Source: CAKZML01 sp041571575
Lineage (GTDB): Bacteria > Pseudomonadota > Gammaproteobacteria > Steroidobacterales > BM003
NCBI GenBank assembly: GCA_041571575.1
Contig: JBFFTZ010000211.1
Coordinates: forward strand, 1-5,098
Length of the DNA: 5,098 nucleotides
Direction: 5' to 3'
Shown here: piece by piece, positions 1 to 5,098 of the stretch
Numbering within the stretch: the stretch's first letter is position 1
Layout of the letters: the number at the start of each line of letters is the position of its first letter
The notes under the pieces: generated by a model
The model's input: the letters and a program-made list of their open reading frames with translations, nothing else
The model's database searches: none
Told to the model about the DNA's origin: nothing
Translations under genes and position numbers: made by a program

Positions 1-2
1 AC

Positions 3-71
3 GGTGACCGTCTGCCCAAGCGCCTGCTCGAACTGCGCACCGAGATCGAGAGCAAGCTTACAGATCGATAG
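3..71 (+). CDS. C-terminal tail of an unidentified protein (5' end outside window)
   Basis: An open frame enters from the left edge and ends at TAG (69-71). The visible tail reads GDRLPKRLLELRTEIESKLT followed by DR. It is charged, rich in Leu, Glu, Arg and Lys, and would form an amphipathic helix. Codons mostly end in G or C, as in the neighbouring genes, which favours a real coding end over a chance frame. Another frame is also open across this stretch, but it lies antisense to the cyclase gene further on and looks like a shadow. The gene is convergent with the cyclase gene, whose stop lies 31 bp away. Too little is present to assign a family. Confidence 0.55.
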   Translation, partial: GDRLPKRLLELRTEIESKLTDR

Positions 72-75
72 AAAT

Positions 76-91
76 CTGGCGGACCCGCCAG
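76..91. terminator. short hairpin between convergent gene ends
   Basis: CTGGCG (76-81) and CGCCAG (86-91) form a perfect 6-bp GC-rich stem around a 4-base loop. It sits in the 31-bp gap between the tail of the left-edge gene and the stop of the cyclase gene. Neither side carries a good T tract, so it is at best a weak bidirectional terminator. The second arm can pair instead with a sequence inside the cyclase 3' end (117-124). Confidence 0.3.
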
Positions 92-102
92 TTGAGACTG
101 GG

Positions 103-1035
103 TTATTCGGTTTCGTCTGGCGGGTTCTGCAGTTTTTCCAGTCGGAATTTCACAAGACGCCCGTTGGCCGCTTCGACCTTCTTGCCCAGGCTGATGGTGC
201 CGGAACCATGCAGCTGCATCGAATCCCTTCTAACGAAATGCTCCTCGGGCTCGCCATCGATGGCGACGAAGGTACCGTTGGTACTCTGGTCGATCAGTAC
301 GAAATTGCTCTTTCGTAACTCAATACGCGCGTGTTGCCGCGAAATCAGGTTGCCCTTGACCACCAGCCCGTTGCCATCGGCCCTGCCTATGGTCAGGCCG
401 TCGTTGGTTTCGTCCATGACGAATTCCTGACCATCGTAGGTCAGAATCAATCGGTTGCTAGCTCCAGGCTGCATCGTCTCAAGCTTGAGACTCGGTAGCA
501 TGCTGGTCACGTCTTCGGCCTGCCAAAGCACTTCGTACAGCGCCATTTCATCAGACCGACCACGCAGGTGGGCGACATCAATCTGGCGCACCGCCGTCCG
601 CCATTCCGGACTGAGCCGGTTTACCGTTACGGACGTCGTGAGAATCTGACCGCCCTTGGCCTGGCTGGTCATGCGATTGGCCATGTGAACCGCTGAACCG
701 AAGATGTCCCGGTTCTCCAGTACCACGGGGCCATAATGACAGCCGATACGGATCTTTACCTGGTCACCACCGACCATTAGCTCTGAACTCTCCTCAATCC
801 TGCGCAGCATCAGTGCTCCGGCGTTGAGGGCGTCATCAGGGGTGGGAAAGGTCGCCATGACCTCGTCGCCCATGGTCTTGATAACCGTGCCATGGTTCTT
901 TTCCGTAGCCATGCGCATGACGTCTATACACAAACTGACGGTTTCACGAGCACGCTCATCCCCCAGGGATTCATACAACTGGGTACTGCCAACCACGTCG
1001 GCAAAAAGAATAGCAAGCTCGATCTCTTTAACCAT
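103..1035 (-). CDS. class III adenylate/guanylate cyclase with C-terminal FHA domain
   Basis: This is a cytosolic nucleotide cyclase of the class III CHD family, predicted to make cAMP from ATP. No signal peptide or membrane segment is seen. Residues here are numbered from the upstream GTG at 1065. The catalytic domain covers about residues 14-180. It has the metal-binding Asp pair D23 (in LFADVVGST) and D67 (in KTMGDEV). It also has the adenine-selecting pair K63 and D120 (in RDIFGSAV) and the transition-state Arg R131. The usual Asn four residues before that Arg is His127. An FHA phosphothreonine-binding domain follows at about 205-300, with GR (227-228), SRQH (242-245) and NGTF (263-266). 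It suggests control by, or docking to, a Thr-phosphorylated partner, but no kinase gene is in the window. I chose ATG at 1035 because AAGAG lies just upstream and the catalytic fold starts two residues later. GTG at 1065 would add 10 residues and has a poorer ribosome site. The gene appears monocistronic. Confidence 0.9.
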   Translation of the reverse strand: MVKEIELAILFADVVGSTQLYESLGDERARETVSLCIDVMRMATEKNHGTVIKTMGDEVMATFPTPDDALNAGALMLRRIEESSELMVGGDQVKIRIGCHYGPVVLENRDIFGSAVHMANRMTSQAKGGQILTTSVTVNRLSPEWRTAVRQIDVAHLRGRSDEMALYEVLWQAEDVTSMLPSLKLETMQPGASNRLILTYDGQEFVMDETNDGLTIGRADGNGLVVKGNLISRQHARIELRKSNFVLIDQSTNGTFVAIDGEPEEHFVRRDSMQLHGSGTISLGKKVEAANGRLVKFRLEKLQNPPDETE

Positions 1036-1094
1036 GATGCTCTTGCAAAATTGCATTGCGGCCACGGGGCCAGGGTTTATTTCCTGCTCGGGGC

Positions 1095-1122
1095 ATTATA
1101 AAGCGCACCAGCAGTTCAGCAA
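1095..1122 (-). promoter_or_regulatory. sigma70-type promoter for the cyclase gene
   Basis: Read on the minus strand, a perfect TATAAT (1095-1100) lies 16 bp downstream of TTGCTG (1117-1122), a partial -35. Transcription would begin near 1088, about 50 nt before the preferred ATG at 1035 or about 20 nt before the GTG at 1065. The location in the 129-bp gap upstream of the cyclase gene supports it. The -35 is weak (3 of 6). Confidence 0.5.
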
Positions 1123-1194
1123 CATAGGGCCAATACTTACAGGCCTCTCTCCCGACTAACAAGCCTGGAACCTAAGACCTTTGTAGTGGACGGG

Positions 1195-2025
1195 CTAGCG
1201 CTCGGCAACGATATAGGCGATCCAGGCCGGATCCGCATCACCTTCTTCCACCGGCTCAAACACATCATCCGCATCGCCATCCTCGTCGGTGCCCTGCCAG
1301 TACACCGTCGTCTTGGAGAAACCCGCCTCAGACAATAATTCACGAACCTCGGGGATGCTCCACAGTCGCCAGTCATAGGTGAAGGCTTGCTTCATCTCCG
1401 ACTTGTCAGGGAACTTGAAATGGATGTAGCAAAGGCTACGCCCGGTGACCGGATCTACCCGTGACTGGTCCCAGACATAGGTGAAATCGTCATATTCAGT
1501 CTCTTCTTCACGCTCTTCGTGGGCTTCGGGGCCACCGTAGATATCCAGGCAAAAGATGCCATCGTCCTTGAGAGCCTTGTGGGCCTGGCGGAAATAGCTT
1601 CTGAGCACCTCGCGGGTCTTGAAAATCCAGTAGCTGAAATTGAATGCCACGACCAGGTCAACAGGAGGCGTCTCCACTTCCAGCACGTTGCCCTGGAGCA
1701 CCTGCAGGCGCTTCCTCTGGTCGGCATCAAGGCTGGCAATGTGATGAGTCCGACCCCACTCAAGCACCTCGGGATCCAGGTCCACACAAATCGCCTGGTT
1801 GTCCTTGTGCTCCCGCACCCACTCACACGCCGCATTGGTGGTACCGCAGAAATCTTCCCGCAGGCTGCGGGGACGCCTGCCCCGCAGAGCAAAGTAGGTA
1901 TCACTGAGGAATTCCACCTCGTGATCCACTGCCTGCACCGAGGCCTCGTAGAGAATATGGCGATCCGCCTTCTGGGCCATGCTCGGTCCCTGCAACTTGC
2001 CCTTGCCCTTTTTATACTTCGCCAT
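1195..2025 (-). CDS. class I SAM-dependent methyltransferase, substrate unknown
   Basis: A 276-residue predicted cytosolic methyltransferase with a Rossmann-like core. Residues 54-70 hold the motif I region, LREDFCGTTNAACEW, where the usual GxGxG is replaced by a DFCGT form. The acidic ribose-binding strand end is CVDLDP (80-85, D82 and D84). GNVLEV (112-117) matches the adenine-contacting segment, and DLVVAFNFSYW (123-133) the post-motif II strand. The C-terminal part contains a beta-strand segment with TYDWRLWS and an acidic stretch (GTDEDGDADD) before the end, AWIAYIVAER. The N-terminus is very basic (KYKKGKGK), possibly for nucleic-acid contact, but that is inference. Start: ATG at 2025 with a weak GGAACGAG ribosome site; Met16 is an alternative. 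The family has many uncharacterised members and I cannot name the methyl acceptor. The gene is divergent from the M28 peptidase gene, and about 130 bp with its own promoter separate it from the cyclase gene, so co-regulation is not evident. Confidence 0.85.
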   Translation of the reverse strand: MAKYKKGKGKLQGPSMAQKADRHILYEASVQAVDHEVEFLSDTYFALRGRRPRSLREDFCGTTNAACEWVREHKDNQAICVDLDPEVLEWGRTHHIASLDADQRKRLQVLQGNVLEVETPPVDLVVAFNFSYWIFKTREVLRSYFRQAHKALKDDGIFCLDIYGGPEAHEEREEETEYDDFTYVWDQSRVDPVTGRSLCYIHFKFPDKSEMKQAFTYDWRLWSIPEVRELLSEAGFSKTTVYWQGTDEDGDADDVFEPVEEGDADPAWIAYIVAER

Positions 2026-2051
2026 GAGTCTCGTTCCGCGGAAAAGGACCG

Positions 2052-2057
2052 ATTGTA
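2052..2057 (-). promoter_or_regulatory. candidate -10 box for the methyltransferase gene
   Basis: Minus-strand TACAAT matches the sigma70 -10 in 5 of 6 positions and lies 26 bp upstream of the ATG. No convincing -35 is present at 16-18 bp (best TTCAGC), so the promoter would be weak or activator-dependent. The leader would be only about 20 nt. Confidence 0.3.
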
Positions 2058-2103
2058 CTGCAAAACACTATTCGCTGAAGGGGCTATCGAGGTTAAAAGC
2101 CAC

Positions 2104-2132
2104 CTGACAGAGACGGATTACTGGCCTACAAT
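2104..2132 (+). promoter_or_regulatory. sigma70 promoter for the M28 peptidase gene
   Basis: CTGACA (2104-2109) and TACAAT (2127-2132) each match the sigma70 consensus in 5 of 6 positions and are separated by exactly 17 bp. Transcription would start near 2139, leaving a leader of about 60 nt before ATG 2200. It is the best-formed promoter in the window and supports the start chosen for the peptidase gene. Confidence 0.65.
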
Positions 2133-2199
2133 CTGCCGGTCGGTTTTTTCTTGGTTTACGCGACGCGAATTTTCTCACTCCCCACCCAGGTTCAGCACC

Positions 2200-3615
2200 A
2201 TGTCACGTCTTTTACCAGCCATCGCGCTGCTTTGTCTGCCCGCGATCGCCCTTCACGCCGAGAACACTGCCAGCGTGGACGCCGATCTTGTAAAACAATC
2301 CGTGAGCCTGCGAAACACTGCAATGCAGAACTCAAACGCATGGGGCATCCTGGAAAGCCTGACCCAGGAAGTGGGTCCACGCCTGGCCGGCTCGCCAGGC
2401 GACCAGGCAGCGGTAGCCTGGGCCATGCTCAAGATGCAGGAACTGGGATTTGAGAATGTGCGCGCCCAGGATGTCACCGTACCCCACTGGGAACGCGGTC
2501 AACTGAGCGTGAACATAACCAGCCCTCACCCGCAGCCGCTGGTCGCGGTAGCCCTGGGAGGCAGCGTGGGTACGGGCGAAGAAGGCATCGAAGCGCCTGT
2601 TCTGATGGTCCAGGACCTGGAGGAGTTGGCCAAGCTGCCCGCCTCACAGGTCGAGGGTACGATAGTCTTTCTGCCCGGACGCATGGAGCGACACAAAGAC
2701 GGCTCCGGCTACGGCCCGGCCGTGGCAAAACGCGGTAGCGGCGCATCCATTGCCGCCAGCCTGGGCGCCCGGGCCCTGGTCATCCGCTCGGTGGGAACAG
2801 ACAACAACCGCCTGGGCCATACCGGCGCCATGCGCTACGACCTTGCGCAGCCCCGCATTCCTGCCGTTGCCCTGTCCAACCCCGATTCAGACATCCTGGA
2901 ATACCAGCTGAGCCAGGGTCAGCCGGTCTCACTGCGCATCAAGCTGAGTGCCCGACACCTGGACCCGGCCCGTTCGGCCAACGTGATCGGCGAAATTCCG
3001 GGCAATGAACTGCCGGAGGAGATCGTCATCATCGGTGGGCACCTGGATTCCTGGGACCTGGGCACGGGCGCCATCGATGACGGCGCCGGCGTGGCCATCA
3101 CCATGGAAGCCGCCCGGCAGATTCTGCTGTCAGGCAAACGCCCGAAACGAACCATTCGCGTGGTGCTGTTTGCCAATGAGGAATTCGGCCTGAGCGGCGC
3201 CAAGGAATATGCTCGCCTGGCACAGGTCGAAAAACACATCCTGGGAATGGAAGGGGATTTTGGCGCCGGAAAAGTCTGGCAACTAGCCTCCCAGGTGGCT
3301 CCCGAGGCCCTGTACAAGGTTGAAGCCATGCAGAACATGCTGGCCGACATGGGTGTGGAGCCCGGCAGCAACGATTCCGGCGGCGGCGCCGACATCAGTC
3401 CCCTGCGCAAGGCGGGCATGCCCGTGCTCGCACCGCGGCAAGACGGCACCGAATACTTCGACATCCACCACACCGCCAACGACACGCTGGACAAGGTAAA
3501 CAGAGACGAACTGGACCAGAACGTGGCCGTGTACACCGCACTGACCTGGTTCGCCGCGAACGTGGAGGGTGATTTCGGTCGCCTGCCGGTGGAAGAAACC
3601 CCGGACAGCCAATAA
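2200..3615 (+). CDS. secreted M28-family zinc metallopeptidase with PA-type insertion
   Basis: A 471-residue exported aminopeptidase or carboxypeptidase of family M28, resembling carboxypeptidase Q and bacterial PA-domain aminopeptidases. It should use two zinc ions to remove single residues from peptides in the periplasm or outside the cell. A signal peptide occupies residues 1-20, with a hydrophobic core after MSR and likely cleavage after ALHA. The N-terminal part of the peptidase fold begins near 45. A PA-like insertion spans about 128-230. The catalytic core follows with the dinuclear-site ligands: H281 and D283 (GGHLDSWDLG), D293 (IDDGAG), E327/E328 (FANEEFGL), D353 (MEGDFG) and His423/424 (DIHHTAND). 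All expected residues are present, so the enzyme should be active. The frame stays open upstream to 1519, but ATG 2200 is chosen because it starts the signal peptide and follows an AGG ribosome site and the promoter at 2104-2132. Exact substrate specificity cannot be told from sequence. Confidence 0.93.
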   Translation: MSRLLPAIALLCLPAIALHAENTASVDADLVKQSVSLRNTAMQNSNAWGILESLTQEVGPRLAGSPGDQAAVAWAMLKMQELGFENVRAQDVTVPHWERGQLSVNITSPHPQPLVAVALGGSVGTGEEGIEAPVLMVQDLEELAKLPASQVEGTIVFLPGRMERHKDGSGYGPAVAKRGSGASIAASLGARALVIRSVGTDNNRLGHTGAMRYDLAQPRIPAVALSNPDSDILEYQLSQGQPVSLRIKLSARHLDPARSANVIGEIPGNELPEEIVIIGGHLDSWDLGTGAIDDGAGVAITMEAARQILLSGKRPKRTIRVVLFANEEFGLSGAKEYARLAQVEKHILGMEGDFGAGKVWQLASQVAPEALYKVEAMQNMLADMGVEPGSNDSGGGADISPLRKAGMPVLAPRQDGTEYFDIHHTANDTLDKVNRDELDQNVAVYTALTWFAANVEGDFGRLPVEETPDSQ

Positions 3616-3637
3616 GCCCTGACCGACAACCCGTTTT

Positions 3638-3685
3638 ATTGGGGACAGGCACCTATTTTTTATTAGGTGCCTGTCCCTAATTTTT
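3638..3685 (+). terminator. long palindrome with T tract; likely terminator, REP-like sequence
   Basis: The arms GGGACAGGCACCTA (3642-3655) and TAGGTGCCTGTCCC (3664-3677) are perfect 14-bp complements around an 8-base loop (TTTTTTAT). One G-T pair and three A-T pairs extend the stem to 18 bp. TTTTT follows at 3681-3685, so it fits an intrinsic terminator for the M28 gene ending 23 bp earlier. In the other direction it begins right after the dusA stop codon (3684-3686) but lacks a T tract. GGGACAGGCACC-type palindromes recur between genes in many gammaproteobacteria as REP-like elements. That comparison is from memory and was not checked. Confidence 0.75.
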
Positions 3686-4649
3686 AGGCAGACATCGCTT
3701 CCAGGGCCTGTAATACCACTTCCGGCCCCGCATCGGGACGGCAGGCTTGCTCACCCAGGACTCTCCGCCACTTTCGCGCACCGGGCTGGCCGGTAAACAG
3801 GCCCAGCATGTGCCGGGTGATGTTGTGCACACGGCAACCCCGGGACACCTCTGCTTCAATGTAATCGAGCATGGACAAGGCGATGTCCCGGCGCGACGGG
3901 GGCTGGAAATCCGGGTTCAGGAAGCGCTGTTCAAGGTGGGCCAGCAAGTAGGGGTCATGGTAGGCAGCCCGCCCGATCATTACGCCGTCCACATGCTCGA
4001 GATGCCCGGCGACCTGCTCCACGGTCTGGATCCCGCCATTAATGACTATCTCCAGGTCCGGGTAGTCCCGCTTGAGCTGATACACCCGCTCATACATCAA
4101 CGGTGGCACCGTGCGGTTCTCCTTGGGACTCAGGCCTTTAAGGATCGCCTTGCGGGCGTGAACCACGAAACTGTCACAGTGCTTCGACACCGCATCAATA
4201 AAGGCGCACAGGAACTCGTAGGAGTCCTGGTCATCGATGCCGATACGGGTCTTTACGGTAACCGGGATGGACACCGCGTCTTTCATGGCCGCCACGCACT
4301 CGGCCACCAGTTGGGGCTCGGCCATCAGGCAGGCGCCAAAGCTGCCGGACTGCACCCGGTCACTGGGGCAGCCTACGTTTAAATTGATTTCCTGGTATCC
4401 ATAGTCCTCGGAAACCTTCGATGCCCTGGCAAGGGCCTCCGGGTCCGATCCACCTAACTGAACCGCCAGGGGCAATTCACTCGGATCAAAGCCCAGCAAC
4501 CGGGACACGTCTCCGTGGTTAATCGCCGCCGCCGTCACCATCTCTGTGTACAGCAGGACACTGGGCGAGACCCGGCGCAGGAAGTAACGGCAATGCCTGT
4601 CCGTCCAATCCATCATCGGGGCGACTGATATTCGCGAACGTATTTTCAC
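3684..4649 (-). CDS. dusA: tRNA-dihydrouridine(20/20a) synthase DusA
   Basis: A flavin-dependent enzyme that reduces uridines 20 and 20a in the tRNA D-loop using NADPH and FMN, in the cytosol. The 321-residue length fits the DusA subfamily. The N-terminal TIM-barrel starts with the signature SVAPMMDWTDRHCRYF (8-23). The catalytic Cys is C94 (NLNVGCPSDRVQSG). The flavin and substrate residues K133 (TVKTRIG) and H164 (VVHARKA) are present, followed by KGLSPKENR, INGGIQT and MIGRAAY of the phosphate-binding part. The C-terminal helical tRNA-binding domain carries NITRHMLGLFTGQPGARKW. The start is GTG at 4649, preceded by AAAAGG at 6-nt spacing. Very few residues precede the signature, which may reflect a 5' end rebuilt by integration. 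It is convergent with the M28 gene, and the palindrome lies between their stops. An integrase gene starts divergently 165 bp upstream. Confidence 0.96.
   Translation of the reverse strand: MKIRSRISVAPMMDWTDRHCRYFLRRVSPSVLLYTEMVTAAAINHGDVSRLLGFDPSELPLAVQLGGSDPEALARASKVSEDYGYQEINLNVGCPSDRVQSGSFGACLMAEPQLVAECVAAMKDAVSIPVTVKTRIGIDDQDSYEFLCAFIDAVSKHCDSFVVHARKAILKGLSPKENRTVPPLMYERVYQLKRDYPDLEIVINGGIQTVEQVAGHLEHVDGVMIGRAAYHDPYLLAHLEQRFLNPDFQPPSRRDIALSMLDYIEAEVSRGCRVHNITRHMLGLFTGQPGARKWRRVLGEQACRPDAGPEVVLQALEAMSA
4590..4649. other. putative integration (att) site in the 5' end of dusA
   Basis: This is the start of dusA, encoding the conserved signature APMMDWTDRHC at 4590-4622. The dusA 5' end is a described insertion target for a clade of tyrosine recombinases. 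With an integrase gene next to it, this segment probably contains one of the two att core copies left by integration. The crossover cannot be placed exactly, because the second copy would lie at the far end of the element, beyond position 5098. Confidence 0.4.
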
Positions 4650-4679
4650 TTCAGCCTTTTCCGTAATATTCTACTTTTA

Positions 4680-4692
4680 AATCAATGAGTTA
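4680..4692 (+). promoter_or_regulatory. candidate IHF binding site
   Basis: AATCAATGAGTTA matches the IHF consensus WATCAANNNNTTR at every fixed position. It sits in an AT-rich stretch (about 4656-4720) between the dusA 5' end and the integrase gene. Phage and island attachment sites commonly use IHF to bend DNA between core and arm sites in this position. It could also act on dusA transcription. Confidence 0.5.
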
Positions 4693-4703
4693 TTTTTTCC
4701 TGT

Positions 4704-4746
4704 ATTGTACTGATTTTGCACCTATTGTCGCCCATTTCGTGCGACA
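4704..4746 (-). promoter_or_regulatory. candidate promoter for dusA
   Basis: On the minus strand, GCGACA lies at 4726-4731 by its complement, TGTCGC, and TACAAT at 4704-4709. They are 16 bp apart. The -10 matches 5 of 6 and the -35 matches 4 of 6. The leader to the GTG would be about 50 nt. The -35 falls in one arm of the TGTCGC/GCGACA inverted repeat, so a protein bound there could affect dusA. If the neighbouring element is real, this promoter was brought in by it. Confidence 0.3.
4726..4746. repeat. 6-bp inverted repeat TGTCGC/GCGACA
   Basis: TGTCGC (4726-4731) and GCGACA (4741-4746) are perfect inverted copies around 9 bp, so their centres are 15 bp apart. CATAAT (4745-4750) overlaps the right arm and could be a -10 box for the integrase gene, but no good -35 is found for it. 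The arrangement would suit an operator or a recombinase site. It is short enough to be chance. Confidence 0.35.
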
Positions 4747-4761
4747 TAATGCGCGTTTCGC

Positions 4762-4797
4762 CCCCGAATTCAGCCTCATAGCGCCCCGAAATCAGCC
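4762..4797 (+). repeat. 14-bp near-identical direct repeat upstream of the integrase
   Basis: CCCCGAATTCAGCC (4762-4775) and CCCCGAAATCAGCC (4784-4797) differ at one base. They are exactly 22 bp apart start to start, about two helical turns, so both would face the same side of the DNA. They end 17 bp before the integrase ATG. This pattern is typical of arm-type integrase sites, excisionase sites or an autoregulatory operator. Which one applies is inference. Confidence 0.55.
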
Positions 4798-4814
4798 GTT
4801 TTGAGAGTATTTCC

Positions 4815-5098
4815 ATGGCCACAACCAACATTCGTGAACGCAAAGATGGCAGTCTAGCGTATCTCGGTGAGGCACGAATTAAGCGCGATGGCGGAATTGT
4901 TCATCGAGAATCGAGGATGTTCGATCACCGCCGGCAGGCCTAAGCCTGGGCTGTATCGCGAGGACGTGTCCGAGGTGCGCGCTATGGACCCCAGTAAGAC
5001 AAGCAAGATCCGATTTCTCGAAAAGCGAGGGATTGCCAGGATGACCTCCCGCGAGATCAAAGCCTCAAACATCACCGCCTATGTGCGATCAAGACGTC
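4815..5098 (+). pseudogene. tyrosine recombinase (dusA-type integrase), N-terminal part, disrupted, runs off window
   Basis: From ATG 4815, with GAGAG about 8 nt upstream, the frame reads MATTNIRERKDGSLAYLGEA, then RIKRDGGIVHRESRMFDHRR. This is the style of the N-terminal arm-binding domain of integrases found at dusA. An in-frame TAA (4941-4943) ends it after 42 residues. From about 4942 a different frame continues as PGLYREDVSEVRAMDPSKTS and then RFLEKRGIARMTSREIKASN, ending ITAYVRSRR at the edge. That continuation fits the start of the core-binding (SAM-like) domain. A single out-of-frame deletion near 4941 would explain both stop and frame change. The second half also looks short, lacking the usual helix before DPSKTSK. 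The catalytic domain (R...HxxR...Y) lies beyond the window. It is divergent from dusA, 165 bp away. A sequencing error is possible but would need to explain both lesions. Confidence 0.7.

Noticed and set aside
1140..1175. Possible terminator after the methyltransferase (CAGGC...GCCTG)
   Set aside because: The stem is 5 bp with an 18-base loop and no T tract follows.
1035..2025. Cyclase and methyltransferase as one operon
   Set aside because: They share a strand, but the gap is about 130 bp and contains a perfect TATAAT placed to start transcription at the cyclase gene.
1519..2199. Long in-frame extension upstream of the M28 peptidase
   Set aside because: It runs antisense through the methyltransferase gene. 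The signal peptide, ribosome site and promoter all place the real start at 2200.
2200..2260. Lipoprotein signal in the M28 peptidase (Cys12)
   Set aside because: Leu precedes the Cys, where a lipobox needs Gly, Ala or Ser. A standard signal peptide ending ALHA fits better.
2919..3629. Minus-strand frame of 236 codons across the M28 gene
   Set aside because: It is a shadow in GC-rich coding sequence, with low-complexity Ser/Ala/Pro content and no motif. The sense strand has all zinc ligands.
3747..4382. Plus-strand frame of 211 codons across dusA
   Set aside because: It is a shadow of dusA, whose catalytic motifs are complete on the other strand.
4854..5075. Minus-strand open frame of 73 codons at the right edge
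   Set aside because: It lies opposite the integrase remnant, whose + strand reading shows clear family-like residues. The reverse translation shows no recognisable motif.

Overview
The window looks like part of a chromosome from a moderately GC-rich gammaproteobacterium, possibly Marinobacter-like. This rests on the DusA protein type, an FHA-linked class III cyclase, a secreted M28 peptidase and a GGGACAGGCACC-type palindrome. The genus is a guess from protein style and was not searched.

Layout. Positions 3-71 hold the last 22 codons of an unidentified + strand gene. It converges on a minus-strand gene (103-1035, or to 1065) for a class III adenylate cyclase catalytic domain fused to a C-terminal FHA domain. 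Behind that, on the same strand, is a class I SAM-dependent methyltransferase (1195-2025) with a non-canonical motif I. A 174-bp divergent promoter region separates it from a + strand gene (2200-3615) for a secreted M28-family zinc aminopeptidase or carboxypeptidase with a PA-type insertion. That gene meets dusA (3684-4649, minus strand) tail to tail, and a long near-perfect palindrome with a T tract fills the gap. These genes look like independent single-gene units, not one operon.

The most interesting part is the right end. dusA encodes tRNA-dihydrouridine(20/20a) synthase, and its 5' end is a known integration hot spot for prophages and islands. Immediately upstream, and divergent from it, is the start of a tyrosine-recombinase (integrase) gene (from 4815), broken by an in-frame TAA and a frame change. 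The 165 bp between them look like an attachment-site arm. They hold an AT-rich stretch with an exact match to the IHF consensus, a short inverted repeat, and a 14-bp near-identical direct repeat with 22-bp periodicity just upstream of the integrase start. I read this as the dusA-proximal junction of an integrated, probably decaying, mobile element that extends past the right edge of the window. No cargo gene is visible here, so what the element carries cannot be judged. I found no tRNA, rRNA or CRISPR array, and no complete insertion sequence.
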